This document shows, piece after piece, positions 1-9,569 of a stretch of 64,000 bases of DNA. The notes beneath the pieces were generated by a model. The model was not told the DNA's origin. It did not search any database and saw only the letters and a list, made by a program, of their open reading frames with translations. Numbering within the stretch: the first letter of the stretch is position 1; each line of letters opens with the position of its first letter. The stretch spans positions 1,302,001 to 1,366,000 of the forward strand of contig JAQJVL010000059.1 in assembly GCA_035578905.1 (NCBI GenBank). The letters run 5' to 3'. The position numbers and the translations under genes are program-made. Source of the DNA: Stictocephala bisonia (Eukaryota; Arthropoda; Insecta; Hemiptera; Membracidae).

Positions 1-820
1 TCCGTATAGTAACACAGGGAGGACTATTGAATGGTAGATTTTGATCTTGATTTTCCCAGACAATATCTTGGATTTAAGTAATTTCTCTACAGCCAAATAG
101 GTCCTAGAGGCTAAAACTAGTCTATTTTGGATTTCTTTTCCTCTTTTATGTTTTGTGCTAGGGTTATACCAAGGTATTTAAACTCTTCAACTTTTTCGAA
201 TTCCCACTTGTCCACTTTAATATTCTGTATTCTTTTCATTCCCTGTCTTCTCGTATGCATATATTTTGTCTTATCCTGGTTTATTTCTAGTCCCACCTTT
301 CTGGTTTCTTGAATTAGCACTTTTGCTAAATTTTCAAAATCTGTTTTGCTTTCAGCAAGAAGAGCAACATCACCCGCAAAAGCTAACACATTTACTTTTG
401 ATCCAACATATATCTAAGCCCTTAAATCTTTTGTCTTCCTGAGTGCATCTTCTAAGACTAGGTTGAAGAGTAGAGGGGATATCCCATCACCTTGACAAAC
501 TCCTGTATTAACTTCAAAGTCCTCTGTATATTCTCCATTCACCTTCACTTTACATCTTAATTTATCAAAACATATTTGTGTCAATTTTATAAGCTTGTCT
601 GGAATGCCAAACATTTGCATTTTTTCATACATTTTCATCCTATTTATGCTGTTATACGCTTTTTGAAGATCTATTAATAAAAGGTGAAAATCCTTATTAA
701 ACCCCCAATATTTTCAGAGAGGTTGTTTTATGGCAAATATTTGGTCTGTTGTAGAGTGACTCTGAACAAATTCTGCTTAGTGGTCTTCAATATTTTCTTG
801 TATATACTAGTACTAATACA
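1..820 (-). mobile_element. RTE-like non-LTR retrotransposon, RT fragment (degenerate, runs off window edge)
   Basis: A minus-strand RT can be followed from about 820 down to position 1. In order it shows a segment with TDQIFAIKQ, the palm motif LLIDLQKAYNSINR, then GVCQGDGISPLLFNLVLE, then LAFAGDVALLAES (the YADD box), then EINQDKTKYM and a C-terminal KIKIYHSIVLPVLLYG. These motifs and their order resemble the RTE clade. The two open blocks (638-414 and 389-117) share one reading frame and are separated by a single in-frame stop near 414-416. The catalytic ADD reads AGD, so the enzyme would be dead even if translated. Upstream of 640 there are more stops. The 3' part is cut by the window start. 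Clade assignment is by motif memory only. Confidence 0.85.
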
Positions 821-1804
821 TAGTAAAAATAAATTGTCGATGCTACATACACTCGTTTAGCAACTCATTTTAACAGCAATCTGTTATCGTTATCCCCTGG
901 TTTAATACTGGGTGTTTAGGCGCTCCCTTTTTCCTGGCGCCCTTTGCGGCCATGTACTTTACTTACCCAAAAAAAAGGTACTTGTAAAAAGCCAAGTTCA
1001 CAACCTTGATTTAAGAAGTAAATTTCATTCTTACAATATTATAAATAAAAAGATTTAAACACTTCTCAACATAATTCGAAAAATTTCAAGAAAAAGGTAA
1101 CATACATAGGATCAAAGGTTTTAAACCACTTACCAATAAATTTAAAACTAATATTACGAATAAAGAGTCTAAAACTATGGTAAAAAAATATTTAATGAAA
1201 ACCATTTTTTATTCATTAGAAGAATTTTTCTCATAATCTTATATTTTATATGACTTAGTTTATTCATAAACTATAAATCTGTATTATAGGTGTTTTTGTA
1301 AACTAATTTGACACTACTCATATATGTATGTACAGTATGAGTAAAGAATTTTTAGATTTTGATTTTGACCCCTTAAACCGGCCCTCCTTTTATCAGAGTT
1401 GGAAATTATGGATTAATATTTAATATTTCTGCTTTATGCGATTGTTTCTTATATTCCGAAACTGTTGTTCAACTCATGCCTGCATTGTTTCCTTGATATT
1501 TTAAAACAGATGCTTGATAAAATTCCTGATATTAATATCTTCTTATTATATAATTTACTAAATTACATCACTGATATAATTTATTTGCATTTTTAAAATT
1601 TTTTCTAGCAAAATAAACATTAAAGTGCCAACAACTTTTCTGGTTAAACACAATTTTCTCTTTAGAGTGATTTTCATTTCTAAAATGGTTAGCAAATTTC
1701 ACCATTGAAACAAACTTCAAATAAGGATGAAAAACTATTTCCAGCAACTAATAGTTTCCATAATCCACCATAAATGTACGCAATAGATAAATCAGCAAAA
1801 TGCC
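820..1804. other. AT-rich stretch, nothing recognised
   Basis: About 1 kb of AT-rich DNA without an ORF, terminal repeat or tandem array that I could identify. Confidence 0.5.
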
Positions 1805-2592
1805 ACTTTACAGTTGTGTAAATATGGCCATTTTTATTACAACGTGAATTAATATCCTTCTCAATGATTGAAAATAAATGTACAGTGACCTTTCGAACTT
1901 GTGACGTTTTTATTCAGTATGATAGGGATCATAATATAAGAAAGTGATTAAAAAAGTTCCCTGACAAGATTAGTCACTGATTTATTCCACCAACAATAAT
2001 ACTTTCTATTGTCACAACTGTTTAAATGTGTTGAGTTTAAATATTTGACTAGACTTTGATATCCAATATTAAAATGTTTACATCTGACAGAATCTTCCTG
2101 TTAATAACATGTGTTTGTATCAATGCACTTCTTACAGAAATGTTTACAGTCGTAGAAGCCAGTGGAGCCTGACGTACGAGATGAAAGTCCTTTCTTAATA
2201 AGCCTTTCGAGCTACTATATAAACTTATGAACATAATGTTATAACTCTATATGTTTTAGTTTTTACTTGGCGTTTGACGTTGATCAGTCCATGACTCAGT
2301 TAGGACTTTGCGTTTTATAAATCAAGATTGATTTTGCATACAAATATCCTTATTAACACCCTTTACAAATAAATTTAATATGTTTTATGATGATTTTTAT
2401 ATACACTCATCTTTTGAGTGTGTTTGTTGAAAAAACAGAATGGTCATTACTAATCTCTTTTGGGGATGTTATATCTTCACATTCACAGTATCTTCAGATA
2501 AATGGTGAGTATAAGGACATAAACAAGGCTATGATTTTACTACAAAGACGTTTACAGTTTGTGGATCAGCACATTCTATGGTAGTAATATCA
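1805..2592 (+). repeat. Interspersed repeat family R1, copy 1 (inverted relative to copy 2 at 24.9 kb)
   Basis: The roughly 790 bp here matches the reverse complement of 24884-25705 with small indels over the whole length. Shared landmarks include GATCAACGTCAAACGCCAAG, CTCGTACGTCAGGCTCCACT (copy 2 orientation) and the GTGCTGATCC end. No ORF of note and no obvious terminal repeats are present, so the class is unknown. It could be a non-autonomous DNA element or the tail of a longer element. Confidence 0.85.
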
Positions 2593-2939
2593 CTAACGTA
2601 CCCCCTAATATTCACTTTATTTACGAACAAAAGCATTAATAAATTATTAAATGTTTGAATGTAGGTAGTCATCTGCTGGATTAACTTAAAACACCACTTT
2701 ACAGTTCTCCCAAATTTAAAGAATTTTAACTGATTATTAGTTAAAAATATGTTATGACAAAGTGTATTTTTTTTTTATAAATAGCCACTGGCCATGAAAC
2801 CGGCCAGTTGAACTCTTAAGTGTCCAAAACAGCCTTCAGGCCCAAACATGTGTAACACTTGAGAAATGGGGTTTACTGACTGAGTGTGAGTTAAGTCACA
2901 CAGTCAATGATCATATGCTGCTTTCAGCATCCTTAGGAA
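2593..2939. other. No gene recognised
   Basis: AT-rich, with a short T run near 2768. A small palindromic phrase (CTGGCCATGAAACCGGCCAG) lies near 2788-2807. Nothing else can be supported. Confidence 0.4.
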
Positions 2940-4490
2940 CCGGCCATTATTGCTTTTGAAAAAAATAGATGAAGCCTGTTTGCAATGCTAGCACATCTGA
3001 CCACTGGATCACAAATTCCAAAGTATGAGCAAACAATGGATCTCTTGATGAAAAGGTATATTCTGGAACTCTTAGACCAATAGTCTCAACTGAACCAACG
3101 TGGAGCACTCTGTAAATGAGTAGCAAGTCAGTCACAGTTCAACGAGCTAATAAGGTTGATGAATTCAGTTCTGCACAAGTTTCCACTTCACCAAGATCCG
3201 AAAACTTCCACTCCTCCATGAGAGGAATTTCCTCTGGACGGTCTCAATGGCTGCTTTTGTGTACATGCGGTCCCTATTCCATATAACAGTGGCATACTCA
3301 AGGTGACTCCGGACCAGTTGCGGTGGAACTGGGGGGTCAGCTGACCCACCTGGAACTGTAGGAAGGGGTCAGGGAGGTTACAGAAGAAAAATTGAATTTT
3401 AAGCAAAGGCAAAAAGATTAATTTTGATATCATATCTTAATCAATCAAAACACTTTCATTTTGAAGTGGCTGATTAATTGATCATACATATCCTTAGAAT
3501 TCAATTCTCACACAACAATTTGTAAGTAACGATAGAATTAAACGTTACTTTAACAAATATGAGAACTGATGAGAAGATTAACAAAGTGTAGAAGAAAGTG
3601 AAGAAACGAGGGACGAATTTGGTTTTACTTCCTGTAACCCTTCTCCATATTCGTGCAATTCCAAAATTATTAGAACGAAAAAAGTTTCTTCAACTTTCCA
3701 GCCAGTAACGTTCTCGGGCCCAGAGACTTATTTGAGAAAACGGCACTTTGAAGTTGTGGAGAAAACGGTAAATTGATAACAGATTTCAAAATTCTGGAGT
3801 CAAAAGATATTCTATGGTAAGATATAAAATAAGGACTATCTAATATTGTTTCTAGTATTTAAATTATTACCATAGAATATACTGCACTTCTATGCTAAGT
3901 TTGTGTAAAATGTAATTTTTGGCTGTGTTCATTTTCAAAATTTTGACCCCTGGGTGCGGCTCCAGACCCCCTCGCTTTTGTCCCGATTGACCCCATTGCT
4001 CAAAACTCCTTCCGACGCCACTTCTCCAAACCAAGGAATTGTATAGTGTAAGACAAGTGTGCTTATTGAGAAATACCTGGCAATCCACATGATGAAACCT
4101 AAGTTCCTCCTAGCTTTTGTACAACACGGTTTACATGTTCAGAGAAGATTAACCTAGAGTCTACGAGGACGCCTAGATCGCTAACAGCACGCTCTCTTTT
4201 GATTCTAAAGCCACTAATATCATAAAAGAAGAATGACAGATTAGAGTTACGTGTGAATGAAACACCACTCTTTTGCTTTGATTGAGCGGCATGTAATTGT
4301 TTTTAGCCCACCTCGCAGCCGAATTGATACAAGATGGTCTCTTGTATTAGCTATTTTCATAGATATTTTAATATAGTCTGCATAGACCTGAACTCCACAG
4401 TTCAGGTAAGATGTAATGTTGTTAATAAATAACAAGAAAAACAAAGGTTTCAAGTTCATTACCTTGTGGTAATGTGTTTTTATATAGAGC
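2940..4490 (-). mobile_element. Jockey-like non-LTR RT remnant, split by a ~0.7 kb insertion
   Basis: Reading leftward from 4490, the minus strand gives a broken RT palm (LFFLLFINNI, then VQVYADYIKI where YADD has become YADY). This is followed by SDLGVLVDSRLIFSEHVN, a frameshift, then LGFIMWIARYFS and LTLYNSLV at about 4030. The expected next motif, SHLEYATVIWNRDRMY, appears only at about 3310 and continues with IETVQRKF to about 2940. The 3312-4025 block therefore interrupts one RT gene between LYNSLV and SHLEYA. Multiple stops and frameshifts make this a pseudogene. The order and spacing of motifs fit the Jockey superfamily. Confidence 0.8.
3312..4025. mobile_element. Insertion of unknown class inside the RT remnant
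   Basis: Inferred from the interruption of the flanking RT reading. Both ends are G/C-rich while the middle is AT-rich. The ends carry loosely similar G-rich phrases in inverse orientation (GGAACTGGGGGGTCAG near 3325; TGGGGTCAATCGGGAC on the minus strand near 3990). Inside is a perfect 14-bp inverted repeat, ATATTCTATGGTAA at 3807-3820 and its complement at 3867-3880. No transposase is visible. Exact ends and target duplication were not resolved. Confidence 0.45.
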
Positions 4491-4902
4491 TAATAAGTAA
4501 TACAAACATATAAACAGAGTTTTGTGCAGTAGTATGAATTTTATAAATGGTAACACAGTGTATTTACTCAACTACATAGAGATTTCGTAAAAAATAAGTT
4601 TATAATTTTATTCAGCTTCATTATATAATGTACAAAGAAAGAAGGAGAAATAAAATTTAAAATATAATTTTGGACACTTTTTATTTTGAATGAATGAATG
4701 TTATTTCCAGAATTGCACAAATTATTTCTTTGGTTGATAAATTATGCCTACTAACATCATTTGGGAGTACAGGTTTCTACATGGATTAGAATCAGCTGTA
4801 GAGCTCTAATGACAGGTTTTAAAGCAAAATATTCGTTCATCCACATTTTGCAATCAGCTGATAAGGTGCTTGAATCATTTATGACCTTCATGTTGACTGC
4901 TA
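4491..4902. other. No gene recognised
   Basis: AT-rich flank between the RT remnant and the DNA transposon. It provides the TA at 4901-4902 used as the presumed target site. Confidence 0.4.
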
Positions 4903-5385
4903 TAGTAGAACTTTGCTAATATGTACTTTGAGGTGGAAAACGCAGTCGACCGCGCTAATAGCCCACCTTTCGAAGCCATTGTCACCTTTCGTAAGCTGGG
5001 TAGGGAGGCCGGCGGGCAGCCAATTAGTCACACGTATTGCTCCGAGTACCGATACGATTTTTTTCCAGATTCAATTTTATGGAAATATAAGTCATGTTAC
5101 GTTATTCATCGCGGCCTGCTGTTAATCGTGATATAAAATTTGACGCAAATCAGTGAAAATTGAGTGGTTAAAATGCACTTACTTAATGTGTTTGAAACAG
5201 TAACAAGGATTTAATAATACTACATAAATAAAACTAGAATCATGTATTTACAAAAGAAAAAAAAACATTACACAGTCATAAACAAACGAACCAAGAAAAT
5301 TTACAATTAAAAAATATCGCTTAATGGAATTAATAACTGATCAGTATTGTAATAATGTTAAATTAAACCTATTTAAACTGTATTT
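4903..5385 (+). repeat. Left terminal inverted repeat of the 4.9-8.4 kb transposon
   Basis: Aligns by eye to the reverse complement of 7885-8363, strongly from about 4925 to 5315 (for example GCAGTCGACCGC and AGGCCGGCGGGCAGCCAATT) and more weakly to about 5385. Several differences include a 6-7 bp indel close to the tip. Confidence 0.9.
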
Positions 5386-6091
5386 ACAAAATAAAAAAAA
5401 CATTGCACAGCCATTAACAAACTAGCTAAGATCAAAATACACAACAGAGTTGATGTATTTATCTTGGTCTTAAGAACTAAATACAAGGAAAACGTAATGT
5501 GTCATTTTAAAATTCACAAACATTAAAAATATCTAACAATTTTAGAACAAAGGAAGACAATAATTAGACTCTATAGAAGTATTTTACATCTATTTACATT
5601 ACCAAAAAGGTCCAATAAACATAATTAATAACAAAATAACAAAAATAAAATGAATGGATAACATTTTTAAACATTTAAACAAAGCAAAGCAAATTATGTA
5701 CACTGACAGATAATAATAAGCAGCCGAATAAAGTAAACCATTTAACTGCCATATTAGAAGTAAAATATTGAGTCATTTTAGGCGATTTAAATTTTGTTTA
5801 CACGCTTGGGCAATCCTAAACTATCCTAAACGTACCCTTATTTACGTCAGAGCTTTATTTGTATAGCCCTAATATAGATATAAGCTAGTTACAAAATTCA
5901 ATGTTAAAAATAAAAAAAATTGGTGTTAACGATTAAAGTTAATTACTTTAACAGCTGAATAATAACTAAATGCATGTATTTAGAAACAAAAAGTTTGTAT
6001 TTCAAAGTCAAATCTATTGTTGATACTTATTTTTCTTTGTAACGGTAAATCCTTAATATTTATTTATGAAATTAAAGAATAACAGCTTACT

Positions 6092-7561
6092 TCATAGAGG
6101 AAAAGCCAACTCGTCATTCGACTCGCCATCACTGACTTCGTCACTGCTCCAGGATTCTTCCTCGGTGTCATCACTGTTTCCAGCGTCCATCACAACAATC
6201 CTGTCCTGCACTTCGTCGCTTATTCCATCAAGATCCCACATATATGCCTCAATTTTCTTCACATGTTCAACACACTTTTTCCAGTTCTCGGCAGTGACGT
6301 TGTTTATCGCCTTATGTAGATCCTCTTCAACTGAAGACATATTGTAGTCAGTATTGGTCATGGCAACAGCATTTTTGACTTGGGCCCATACCAACTGTAT
6401 CGGGTTTAGGTCACAGTGATAAGGTGGAAGACGGAGTACCGTGTGACCATGTTCTTCGGCGATTTTGTCGACTTTATACGTCTTGGCTTCCATTTTAAAA
6501 TGCGCTGGGATACGGTCGAGTAGTTCTGCCTTGACATCTTTTTGATTGTATTCCACGCCGTTCTCTGTCAGCCACTGTTGAATCTTGAGTTTGTTCCAGC
6601 TCATGTTCGGAAGTTTTTTTAATGTCTCACTATGATAAGACACGTTATCCATTACAATTACGCTATCTGGTGGAAGTAAGTGCATGATTCCGGAAAACCA
6701 CTCTTCAAAGGCAGCCGCATTCATTTCGTCGTGATGCGTCGCATTGCTCATCTTCGCTGTCTTTTTTGCCCTAAAAATCCATCGAGCGTCGTTTGTTTCT
6801 GATGGATCGTTTGGGTCATTCAAAAACCCCGTCTCACTGCCTATGTGCACAACAATATGGCATCCACCTCTCCCAGGAAGATTGTGCAGGCCAGTTGTTT
6901 CTCCATTAATGAACGCTTGCTTTGCCGACTTTATGTAACTGGGCGTCCATGCTTTCTTCACTGTGTGTCCAGCGTTGCACCACGTTTCATCCAAATAAAA
7001 AATCTTCTTTCCCTCTTCTCTAAATTTCTTAATTTTTATTAGATATCTTCTCCGCCAAAGTATTATATCTTGCCGTTCAATCAGTATGGCCCGGCGATTT
7101 CTTTTTTCGTAATTAAAACCTAGATCGATCATCAGTTTTCTCGTGGTTTCTTGGCACATATTTGGAAGCTCGGGGTTATCATTGATCATTGCATTGACTT
7201 TTTTTACTGTAGGTGGTATGTTTTGCCTTAGTAGCGAATGAACTTTTCTTTTGATACTATTCTTTTGGAAATCGTCAAAAATCGCCATCCTTGTTCGTTT
7301 GCTTACTTGACGAGGACGTTTCTTTCCGGGTGTCACAACAGGGCCGTCGTTCGCTTCTTTTCTTAGCCACTCCACAGTCGCTCTGCTCGATCCTGTCAAC
7401 ACGCCTACTCTTTCCGCCACATTTCTCTTCGACATTACCGTATTTTCTGTTCGTAAGACACCGTAAACTTGTAAAATAAGACGTCTTTCCGCACTGGTGT
7501 ATGCCTGTTTACTCTTAGAGGTGATATACTTCTCCGGAGACGAAGCCCTAACTTCTGCCAT
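6092..7561 (-). CDS. DDE transposase, IS630/Tc1/mariner superfamily, third acidic residue replaced by Q
   Basis: Intact ORF of 489 aa counted from the ATG at 7559-7561. An in-frame GTG at 7568-7570 extends the open frame by three codons but is not a plausible eukaryotic start. The N-terminal ~80 residues look like a helix-turn-helix DNA-binding region (SKRNVAERVGVLTGSSRATV). They are followed by a basic K/R-rich link and the catalytic domain. Catalytic motifs are IFYLDETW (D at residue 191), VIVMDNVSYH (D at 305) and LPPYHCDLNPIQLVW. In this superfamily the last motif normally reads NPIE; here codon 6395-6397 is CAG, giving Q at 389. There are 83 residues between the second D and this Q, far more than the 34-39 of classical Tc1/mariner and close to the DD82E type I recall as Sailor. 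The C-terminus is acidic (DDTEEESWSSDE). It would bind the inverted repeats and cut and paste the element, but the Q suggests loss of catalysis. Confidence 0.9.
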   Translation of the reverse strand: MAEVRASSPEKYITSKSKQAYTSAERRLILQVYGVLRTENTVMSKRNVAERVGVLTGSSRATVEWLRKEANDGPVVTPGKKRPRQVSKRTRMAIFDDFQKNSIKRKVHSLLRQNIPPTVKKVNAMINDNPELPNMCQETTRKLMIDLGFNYEKRNRRAILIERQDIILWRRRYLIKIKKFREEGKKIFYLDETWCNAGHTVKKAWTPSYIKSAKQAFINGETTGLHNLPGRGGCHIVVHIGSETGFLNDPNDPSETNDARWIFRAKKTAKMSNATHHDEMNAAAFEEWFSGIMHLLPPDSVIVMDNVSYHSETLKKLPNMSWNKLKIQQWLTENGVEYNQKDVKAELLDRIPAHFKMEAKTYKVDKIAEEHGHTVLRLPPYHCDLNPIQLVWAQVKNAVAMTNTDYNMSSVEEDLHKAINNVTAENWKKCVEHVKKIEAYMWDLDGISDEVQDRIVVMDAGNSDDTEEESWSSDEVSDGESNDELAFPL

Positions 7562-7884
7562 TGCACTCACAAATTTGATTCTTCACCGAATAACCCGCAA
7601 ACATAAACTGACCACAGCGACTAAACAGTTACCTCAGTAGAATATTAGTAACATTAGTGGAACTTATGTATTCCCAGAATACATAATTAAGGCCGGATGT
7701 TGGGACGGCCAGAACCGAAGGGAAGTATGAATCACGTCCATCCCTTTGCTAATGATGCGAAACCAGTAATGACCGTGGTGCATCGATCATACTAAGCATG
7801 AAATATTTGAGTTAATTTAGTAATCAAAGGTAAACTTTCCATCCAAAACCATAATTTTTAATTCTCGTCGCATCCTCGTAGTAA

Positions 7885-8363
7885 ATTGAACAGGTTTCGT
7901 TTAATATTACTACAATACTTAAGAATTATAAGAAGAATTATAGTTCCATTTAAGCACTCTTTTTTAATTTTCAATGTTCTTGGTTCGTTTGTTCATGACT
8001 GTGTAATGTTTTTTCTTTTGTAAATACATGACTCTAGTTTTATTTATGTAGTATTATTAAATTAAATCCTTATTGCTATTTCAAACACATTAAGCAAGTG
8101 CATTTTAAGCACTCAATTTTCACCGATTTGCGTCAAATTTTATATCACGATTAACAGCAGGCCGCGATGAATAACGTAACATGACTTATATTTCCATAAA
8201 ATTGAATCTGGAAAAAATCGTATCGGTACTCGGAGCAATACATGTGACTAATTGGCTGCCCGCCGGCCTCCCGACCCAGATTACGGGTGACAATGGCTTC
8301 GAAAGGTGGGCTATTAGTGCGGTCGACTGCGTTTTCCGCCTCAAAGTAGGTGTTGGTCTACTA
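7885..8363 (-). repeat. Right terminal inverted repeat of the 4.9-8.4 kb transposon
   Basis: Reverse complement of the left arm. It lies upstream of the transposase gene, so it probably carries the promoter. Its outer end is TCTACTA followed by the TA flank. Confidence 0.9.
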
Positions 8364-8769
8364 TATCATAATTGTTTTTAATGAGTTTTTTTTGAGTTTT
8401 TTACACTGAACTTCTGAAATAAAGGCTAGACCTTTAAATGATACCTGCTTTTCTACTACTTTAAACATTGTTTAAATTAATGAAGCTAATATCATTTTAT
8501 TATTATAATAATCATAAAATGTTAATAAATTAATTAACTATAAAATTATATGGTCTTGATAGTTTATATATTTAAAAAAGCAATAGACAGTTTGTAAAAA
8601 TTAAAATTTAACATAGGCGACAATGTACTTGCTTAGGGCTAGCTTAGTTAGGGGACACCCATGCTGGCCTACTAATAAAATACCTGAGTAAAATGTTAGT
8701 TTTTATGGAACTGGAGAATGATCTTGTATTAAAGAAATAGATATATCTTTAAATGTAAATTTTTTATTG
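8364..8769. other. No gene recognised
   Basis: AT-rich DNA between the transposon and the next RT remnant. Confidence 0.4.
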
Positions 8770-9330
8770 GCTAGTCTATTACACAAGTGAAAGCAGGTAG
8801 TACGTAAAGACAGTAGTAACTGTCTTTGATGGATTGGCCTTTAGCTTCCAGGTTCTAAAATAATTATTGAGGGTGGCTAGATCAAGTATAAGTGTTCTTT
8901 CTGTTTTTAATAGGTCGTTGCGTTGAGTTGCAAGAGCAATATCATATGCATATATGAATTTTCTGTACTGTGTGGTGGGAATGTCGACAGTTCATTGAAT
9001 AAAAGAGGAGCAACATAGATCCTTGTGGCAGTCCACCATTCAACTGCCTAAAAGAACTTTCTCTGCGACCCATGCACACTTTATTAACCTGTTGCTGAAG
9101 GTGGAATTCAGAAATCACAACAACGGTGGACACGGAATCAAGTTGTAAAATTTAAATAACAGGCCCTTTTTCCATACTGTGTCATACACTGCTAAAAGAT
9201 CTACAAATACTGCTGATGTTTTCTTTTTCTTTTCAAAACCATTCTCAATTCCTGTTCACATAAGTTTCAACTATGGATTACATAGTTAATGACTGCCCAT
9301 TTGTTCTTTTCAAGGGAGATTGGCTCGTAA
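8770..9330 (-). mobile_element. Non-LTR retrotransposon RT remnant (Jockey-like)
   Basis: The minus strand read from 9330 down gives KKKTSAVFVDLLAVYDTVW (RT palm, normally DLTAAYDTVW), then RQLNGGLPQGSML (normally GLPQGSVLAPLLF), then DIPTTQYRKFIYAYDIALAT with the YADD box altered to YAYD. After that come LILDLATLNNYF and WKLKANPSKT. Stops and frame changes separate the blocks. The motif order is a canonical RT domain; the 5' and 3' ends of the element are not visible. It is a dead copy, because the second catalytic aspartate pair is broken. Confidence 0.8.
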
Positions 9331-9569
9331 CAACACACCCATCTATCTATGGTTACGAAACCTAGATTTAGCTCTGTGACAAGAGATCAATATTTAAACA
9401 TTAAGACATAAGTACTTTGTACTTTAGTTTTTACTTTTAAGTTGTTTATAAATCTAATTTTTGATCTTTAATTAGTTTGGCAGCTGGCCTATGAAAGCCA
9501 TTTATAGGCCATATATTGCATTACAATATATATGTAGAAAACAAATCCAGGTTTGCATACTATATTAAA

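Larger units (their letters stand above)
4903..8363 (-). mobile_element. IS630/Tc1/mariner-superfamily DNA transposon with long inverted repeats
   Basis: A near-complete 3.46 kb element. The outermost bases TAGTAGA at 4903 pair with TCTACTA ending at 8363. TA dinucleotides flank both ends (4901-4902 and 8364-8365), the signature of IS630/Tc1/mariner insertion. The inverted repeats are unusually long, about 480 bp each. A single transposase gene lies on the minus strand between them. The left arm has an extra 6-7 bp near 4919 relative to the right arm, so the arms are not perfect. The remaining internal DNA (5386-6091 and 7562-7884) is noncoding. The left inner part carries a diverged internal repeat of the phrase around TATTTACAAAA...AAAAACATT at about 5245 and 5380. 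Confidence 0.9.

Noticed and set aside
7562..7570. Upstream in-frame GTG as transposase start
   Set aside because: Eukaryotic genes start at ATG; the ATG at 7559-7561 is three codons downstream.
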